A stretch of 64,000 nt of DNA, from NCBI GenBank assembly GCA_018340805.1, contig JACMZG010000008.1, positions 24,289,587 through 24,353,586 on the forward strand, given 5' to 3'. How positions within the stretch are numbered: position 1 is the first letter of the stretch; each line of letters opens with the position of its first letter. The DNA is from Microvelia longipes. Its lineage: Eukaryota; Arthropoda; Insecta; Hemiptera; Veliidae. The notes beneath the pieces are model-generated. The model saw nothing but the letters and a program-made list of their open reading frames with translations, did no database searches and had not been told where the DNA came from. Positions 59,059 through 64,000 of the stretch are shown piece after piece. The position numbers and the translations under genes were made by a program.

Positions 59059-60911
59059 TTTAAATTGTGTGATAAATCATTTAAAATACAAATCTTTAAA
59101 TTGTGTTTAGATTGGGCTAAAAAATGTTTACACATATACTACTATTTATGGTTGACAAAAATTCGAAGACATGTATAATTGATTGACATATATAACATAA
59201 TATAAACAAATCACGTTTTTGACTAATAATACATTTGAAATTTTGTGTATATGGTGACATTATGCCAATTGAATAAACTAGGAATATGACAAACTGATAT
59301 AGGAGAACAAGCATGCGGCCACAGGGAGGCACAGGGGCCAAATCCAGAGCTGGTGCAGCATAGCTGCCAAGAGGCCTCTTTTTTTTATTTTTTAATTGGT
59401 TTAATATAGAAGGAACAAAAATGATCTAATACCATAAAAGCAGTTTGAATCATAGAATTTTTGTTTATCAATAATAAAGATACTAAGATACAATAAGATA
59501 TATCTATTAGTTTTTGATGCAGGGATTGCAGAAATTCTCTGGGCTCTAATTGGTTTTTTGATGCACGGATTGCAGAAAATCTCTGAGCTCTAATTGGTTT
59601 CCACCAATAATGCATGGCCCCAAACGCACTGCAACAATTTATGTTAAAAATGAATTTCCCTAGTTGAGGGGAAGTCATAGAATGTTACCTTTTACAGATG
59701 AAGTTATTTTTTACTAATGATTAAATACACTTCTAGGGATTCACACGTCACTTTTTGTTCAAATATTCAAGATATTCGTTTTAAACTTATTTATTTTTAA
59801 TGAGTTTAAAAACTAGTTAACTTTTAGTCTGTAAAAAGATGTTGGTAATCCTACAATATTTTGATTCAAATATGATGCCTGATGTTGAAAATTACGAGAT
59901 ATACCATAGTAGAATTAATTTATTTGCTAGCAAAAATCACTAATCCTATTTAATAATATTTGTATTAAAATAAGAATTTTGAACTAATGAATCCGATTAT
60001 TCGTGGAAAAGTTTAGAGGTACCCTATACCTTATTTTGAATTTTAATCTTCCTAACAAAAGGTTTGTTCAGCACGTTACTCCAGTGTACACTAGAGTAAC
60101 CTAAAACAGCACTAAACTATGTTTCATAACAAATCTCAGGCAAGAAAAATCTTCACTCTAAACTGCACTTTTTACTCCTCCTAAAAAACCAAGTAAACTA
60201 GAGTAAAATAAAGCTTTGGCAGGAAATCACTCTTATCACATGTGATTATAATAATTTATGAGTTATTGATGAATTTTAACAATATTAATTAATTTTTTTA
60301 AACTCTATTTATGCTGTTTTAAATTAATAAAACGAAATATTAGTATTTTAATAAATATTATATTTTGTGTTTTAAAATCTTTTGTGCTCATAATAAACTA
60401 TCAGTGACAAAATTATCAAGTGTTTGTAGCTCACTATACTTTTTGTCAAAATTATTCAATATTTTTTGACAGTTTTATAAATGTGTACCATCTTTAATAA
60501 AATAAAGAATAATTTATCTCTCGTTATAGTGATCACAATGCCTTATATGGCCTCAAATTGGATTCACTATTCTCAACAGAAAGCTGATTTATGTACATAC
60601 TTAATTTGAACAAAAATGATTTAAAACTAGCAATTGGCCCAGCGATTAATTAAAAAAGATAGTGCAGATTAAGAAATTAACCATTTACTCAAATTCTAAG
60701 TAATACTTTCATGATTTGAATGATAGGTAGACAAAACTTAATTTTTCACTAAAATTTGTATGGATTTAAATAAATTCACATATGAAATGCTTAAATGGAT
60801 TTAAATGTATTCATTGTTATGTAGCACCTTGGCACAGTAGCATACATTATTTGCTCATTTGGTTTAAATATGATTAAAAATAGTTATATGTGACAGAATA
60901 CATATCCTCAC
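59059..60911. other. Nav intron segment
   Basis: Holds a two-copy 44-bp tandem repeat (59511-59598), a small family A end fragment at about 59980-60030 (AATCCGATTATTCGTGG, GAGGTACCCTATACC) and otherwise AT-rich DNA. ORFs at 59117-59678 look spurious. Confidence 0.5.
59511..59598. repeat. 44-bp tandem duplication
   Basis: TTTTTGATGCAGGGATTGCA and the following 24 bases to CTCTAATTGG are repeated from 59555 with four or five changes. Confidence 0.85.
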
Positions 60912-61132
60912 CATCATCATCTTTGTTGTTGAGTTTACTGGCATATTGCTGAGGAGGTCTAGTACTAGAAGCAGAACTAACTGGGCTTATAGGATAATTA
61001 AACCTAGATAAGTGGGTAGGGGTTGGACTAGTAGGTTGTGAATGTCCTAGGCTATACGGAATACTATAGTATGGTTCAGTCTCGTCACTTCTCTCCAGCA
61101 TACTAGGATACAACTTCTCTGACTTTGTGGAT
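60912..61132 (-). CDS. sick: Neuron navigator middle exon (Ser/Pro-rich region)
   Basis: The minus-strand acceptor TTGTTTCAG precedes 61132 and the donor GATG/GTGAGG follows 60912. It codes about 73 residues: STKSEKLYPSMLERSDETEP, YYSIPYSLGHSQPTSPTPTH, LSRFNYPISPVSSASS and NNKDDDGE-like end. Low-complexity Ser/Pro-rich sequence is typical of the navigator middle. Identity rests mainly on its exact phase and order match with the clear Nav exon at 58053-58204. It opens with the last base of a split codon. Confidence 0.75.
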
Positions 61133-64000
61133 CTGAAACAAAACAATAAATAGTGAATTAAATGCATTTATGACTTTGTATTTCAAGTTTTTTAAACTGA
61201 ATAGTTAATTTGCACTGTTAAAGTTGTTTAAAAATTTGCAGATCGGTAAAAGAAAAGATAGTCTTTAAAATTTGAATGGAAAATAAAAGAGGAATGCAGT
61301 ACTTGTCTGTTCATCTATCTGTGACTTGTCCTACCAGCCCAGCAACTAATCTAGTTTATTAAATTAATGAAATATTTATAGACCTGAAGTCAGCCAACTT
61401 GTGGGGGGAAAGGGGGGACCAATGCCAGAGGGGGCAAAGTATCACACACATTTAAGGGACTTAGGCTGAAAACTACTTTGTCACATGAGGCCTCTGGCTG
61501 GCTACAGGCCAGCAATAACAGCTTTTTCATTTTAAAAAATATCATGATAATTATCCATAAAACATACTTTTATTTGCCTCAGTTACAATTGATTATTATC
61601 TTCTCTGTCTGCCTCTGTGGATGTAATTGTATAAGCACTTAGGTGCGGTGATTGTAGCCGGCACCATACTCTAAATTTATATGAATATAATTTTTTTGAG
61701 AATTTTTAGTATAAAGATTTCTACCTGATTCCACAAACTTTAATTTATACCATGAGGGTAGCGGATGCAACCCACCAGTGGTAGTTCCCACAGGGTGAAT
61801 ATGCTAATGGCTTGTAATGCCATCAGGGTCTAATTATGTCGTGAGAAAACATGTAAAGAGATTTCTGTAAAGAGAAAACCTGACCTTCTAGAGGAGAATC
61901 TCTCCCTTATTGTGTAAGTAACTATCTCTAACAAATGAGGCCAATAGTCTACCAAAAGAAGAAAATACTCCAAATAATAATGTGTATAGACAGAACATTA
62001 CAAATTACAGAGAAGTTAGACTAGAGATCCACTAACCTGTTCTGTAAGTTACACATCTACTGTTTTTATAAACACGATCTATTTTTGATCTGTTTTTTTC
62101 TTAAATAAGCTTTTTGCATGTTTCAATAAAATAATTGCATTAAATTTAACGTAACTAAAGTAACAAAAATATTAAAATGCAAATAATTACTTCCAGAAGA
62201 AGCATTAAAAAATCTAAATAATTCGCATTTATAATATTTTTTGCCACTTTTAATTATGAATAAGCTAATTAAATGAAAAGCAAAAAAATTCTGGTGAGGA
62301 GTTGTGCAAGCTGGTTAAATTTCTTGCTCAAGTTGTCCATCAATGCTTCACAACCTAAGCAGTAACATTAATACTTGCTACTTAAGTTTTCTGTATTTTT
62401 TCAAAGGAAACTATATTATATCAAACATAATTTTGAATACCCCACAATAGATATATATCGGTCAAATAAATTTAATGAGGAAGTTGTATTCAATTTTTGT
62501 GCTAGTATTGATTTTTTTTTGTCGCTAATTGTTTTAAAAAAATATGGCCCTTTTTTTGATTGGAGAAAATCAGTTGTTAAAAATGTCCAAAATCTTAAGT
62601 TAGAAAAAATTACTAAACCCATGCTATAGCATGGGTTTGTATTTTAGTATATGTGTAAAAAATTTGAATTTTCCCCTTGTTGAGCATGTTTTATCTACTT
62701 GGCTTACATTTATTGATTTATGATTTTGTATTCTACAGATTTTTTTTCATTAGTGCTAGAGTAAGCTGATTTGAGAAAATAAAAATATTAATAATTTTAT
62801 AATCAACATCAGGTAAAGATATAGACAGAGCCTTTATACATGAAAATATACAGCTCTTTAGCCTCTTTGATGAAATCCATCATCAAAAGAAGGCATTATA
62901 CAATTAATATCAAAGAATTCCATTAAGAAATAAGAAGGAGAAAACTGTAAGGAGGAAAACTAGCAAATGCATGAACAACCAGAAAATAAAAAAATAAACA
63001 TGTTCATTAAATCCATTTGTCGCAGTACTAGATAGATTGTGATGCCACAACCCAATCAAAATAAAAAGAAAGCAGTTCTAAAAAAAACTGACAAACATAT
63101 TATAACTTTAAAAAATAAATTAAAATATTTAAATGTATTTTTCACAGATATTAAGTAAAATTAATAATAATTTCAAGGGATTTTTAAAAGGTTTCAAGTA
63201 AAAAAAATTGCATGCAACTTCCTCGTTCTGTAAATTGAATAGTCTAGAAAAATGTATTTAAATTTTGATGATTTAAAGTGATAGGTCTTTTTTGGTAATT
63301 TTTAATTTAATTTAGCTGCCTATAAGGCATAGATTAATTCCCAGATAAGGAGTATACAAAAAACAACTGAAAAGATCATAGAAAAAGTCAAAGTAACAGG
63401 ATTATTGCAGATGTTTCATGTAGTGGCAGAAAATTTCTTCTATATAAGAGATTTTTCAAAACAATAAAAACTAGTTGTGCAGTTAAAGCTTTACAGGTAA
63501 CAATCCTGTCAAAAATTCTTTGCATAGAGAATTGCATACACAATTTCGCATAAACATTGATTACAATTAAAATAAATTAAATTATTTAGCACAATGCATT
63601 TGCTTGCAAGGAGAGTAAATGCTTTAATTCATATCACCGGCAAAGAAGGAAATAAGAAAGTACGAATGCACTTGCTATGAATGTATTCATGTTTTAATTG
63701 TCTTAGGCAAACTTTTATAAGCGATTTGCAAACATGAGGGCAAGAATATACAAAAGTAAATTCCGTTATCAACAGGTTAAAGAATGAAGGATATATTTTG
63801 AGCAAATTTTCCTTTTCATGCTTTTCATTTTTCTTTTAATACAGAGGTAAGGGAGAAATATCAAACATTAGTGCAAAATCCACATTAAATCAAACAGTGA
63901 TCCAACAATTTATACTTTAATATAAATTTCCAATACACCTCCACCAAATACATTAATCAACAAATAGTGTTTTTTCATTTATCAAGAAAGACAAATTTTA
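61133..64000. other. Upstream Nav intron, no further exon recognised
   Basis: Mostly AT-rich. A GC-richer repeat-like patch lies at 61380-61520 (GTGGGGGGAAAGGGGGGACC and CATGAGGCCTCTGGCTGGC). A family B-like patch (CCACCAGTGGTAGTTCCCAC) lies at 61740-61810. ORFs at 62375-62629 are AT-driven. Confidence 0.45.

Noticed and set aside
62375..62629. 84-codon plus-strand ORF and its antisense partner
   Set aside because: AT-driven Phe/Lys/Ile-rich composition, both strands open, no splice or domain evidence.

Overview
The window is nuclear DNA from an arthropod, almost certainly an insect and perhaps a hemipteran. The order is an inference, not shown by the sequence. Evidence: AT-rich DNA; two split animal genes with GT-AG introns; an errantivirus-type LTR element primed by tRNA-Ser; a BEL/Pao element; and many MITE-like and other dispersed repeats. 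There is one 852-base assembly gap (11109-11960) and a lone N at 30986. No bacterial genes, CRISPR arrays or intact canonical RNA genes were seen.

Layout. (1) 1-11108: the last seven coding exons (+ strand) of the neuron navigator gene (Nav; Drosophila sickie), ending in its AAA-type ATPase. (2) 11109-11960: gap. (3) 12117-20167: a complete but frameshifted errantivirus (gypsy/17.6/ZAM-like) on the minus strand with near-identical LTRs, PBS, PPT, a 4-bp target duplication and gag, pol and env remains. It sits inside a copy of a dispersed repeat called family A here. (4) 20.9-28.2 kb: AT-rich, repeat-bearing DNA with no gene seen. (5) 28205-34668: a BEL/Pao element with gag and only an integrase tail, also inside a family A copy. 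Its left part is present twice, joined at the single N, probably an assembly artefact. (6) 35-51 kb: noncoding DNA with minisatellites, a 210-bp TA tract, MITE-like elements and a CpG-rich minus-strand candidate first exon at 46132-46326. (7) 51339-55780: complete nardilysin (M16 metalloprotease), three exons, + strand. (8) 58-61 kb: two minus-strand exons coding the Ser/Pro-rich and coiled-coil region of neuron navigator.

How it fits together. The two halves of neuron navigator face opposite ways (middle exons minus at 58-61 kb, C-terminal exons plus at 1.3-10.5 kb) with the gap between them. Flipping the contig left of the gap gives one collinear minus-strand Nav gene. Nardilysin would then lie antisense inside one large Nav intron, and the 46.1-kb exon would be a phase-compatible internal promoter for a short Nav isoform. 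I regard a scaffold orientation error as the most likely explanation.

Sequence quality. Many ORF breaks in the two LTR elements are single-base indels. The errantivirus LTRs are almost identical, and the duplicated BEL segment differs between its two copies mainly by such indels. Frameshifts in this window should therefore not be read as decay without checking reads.
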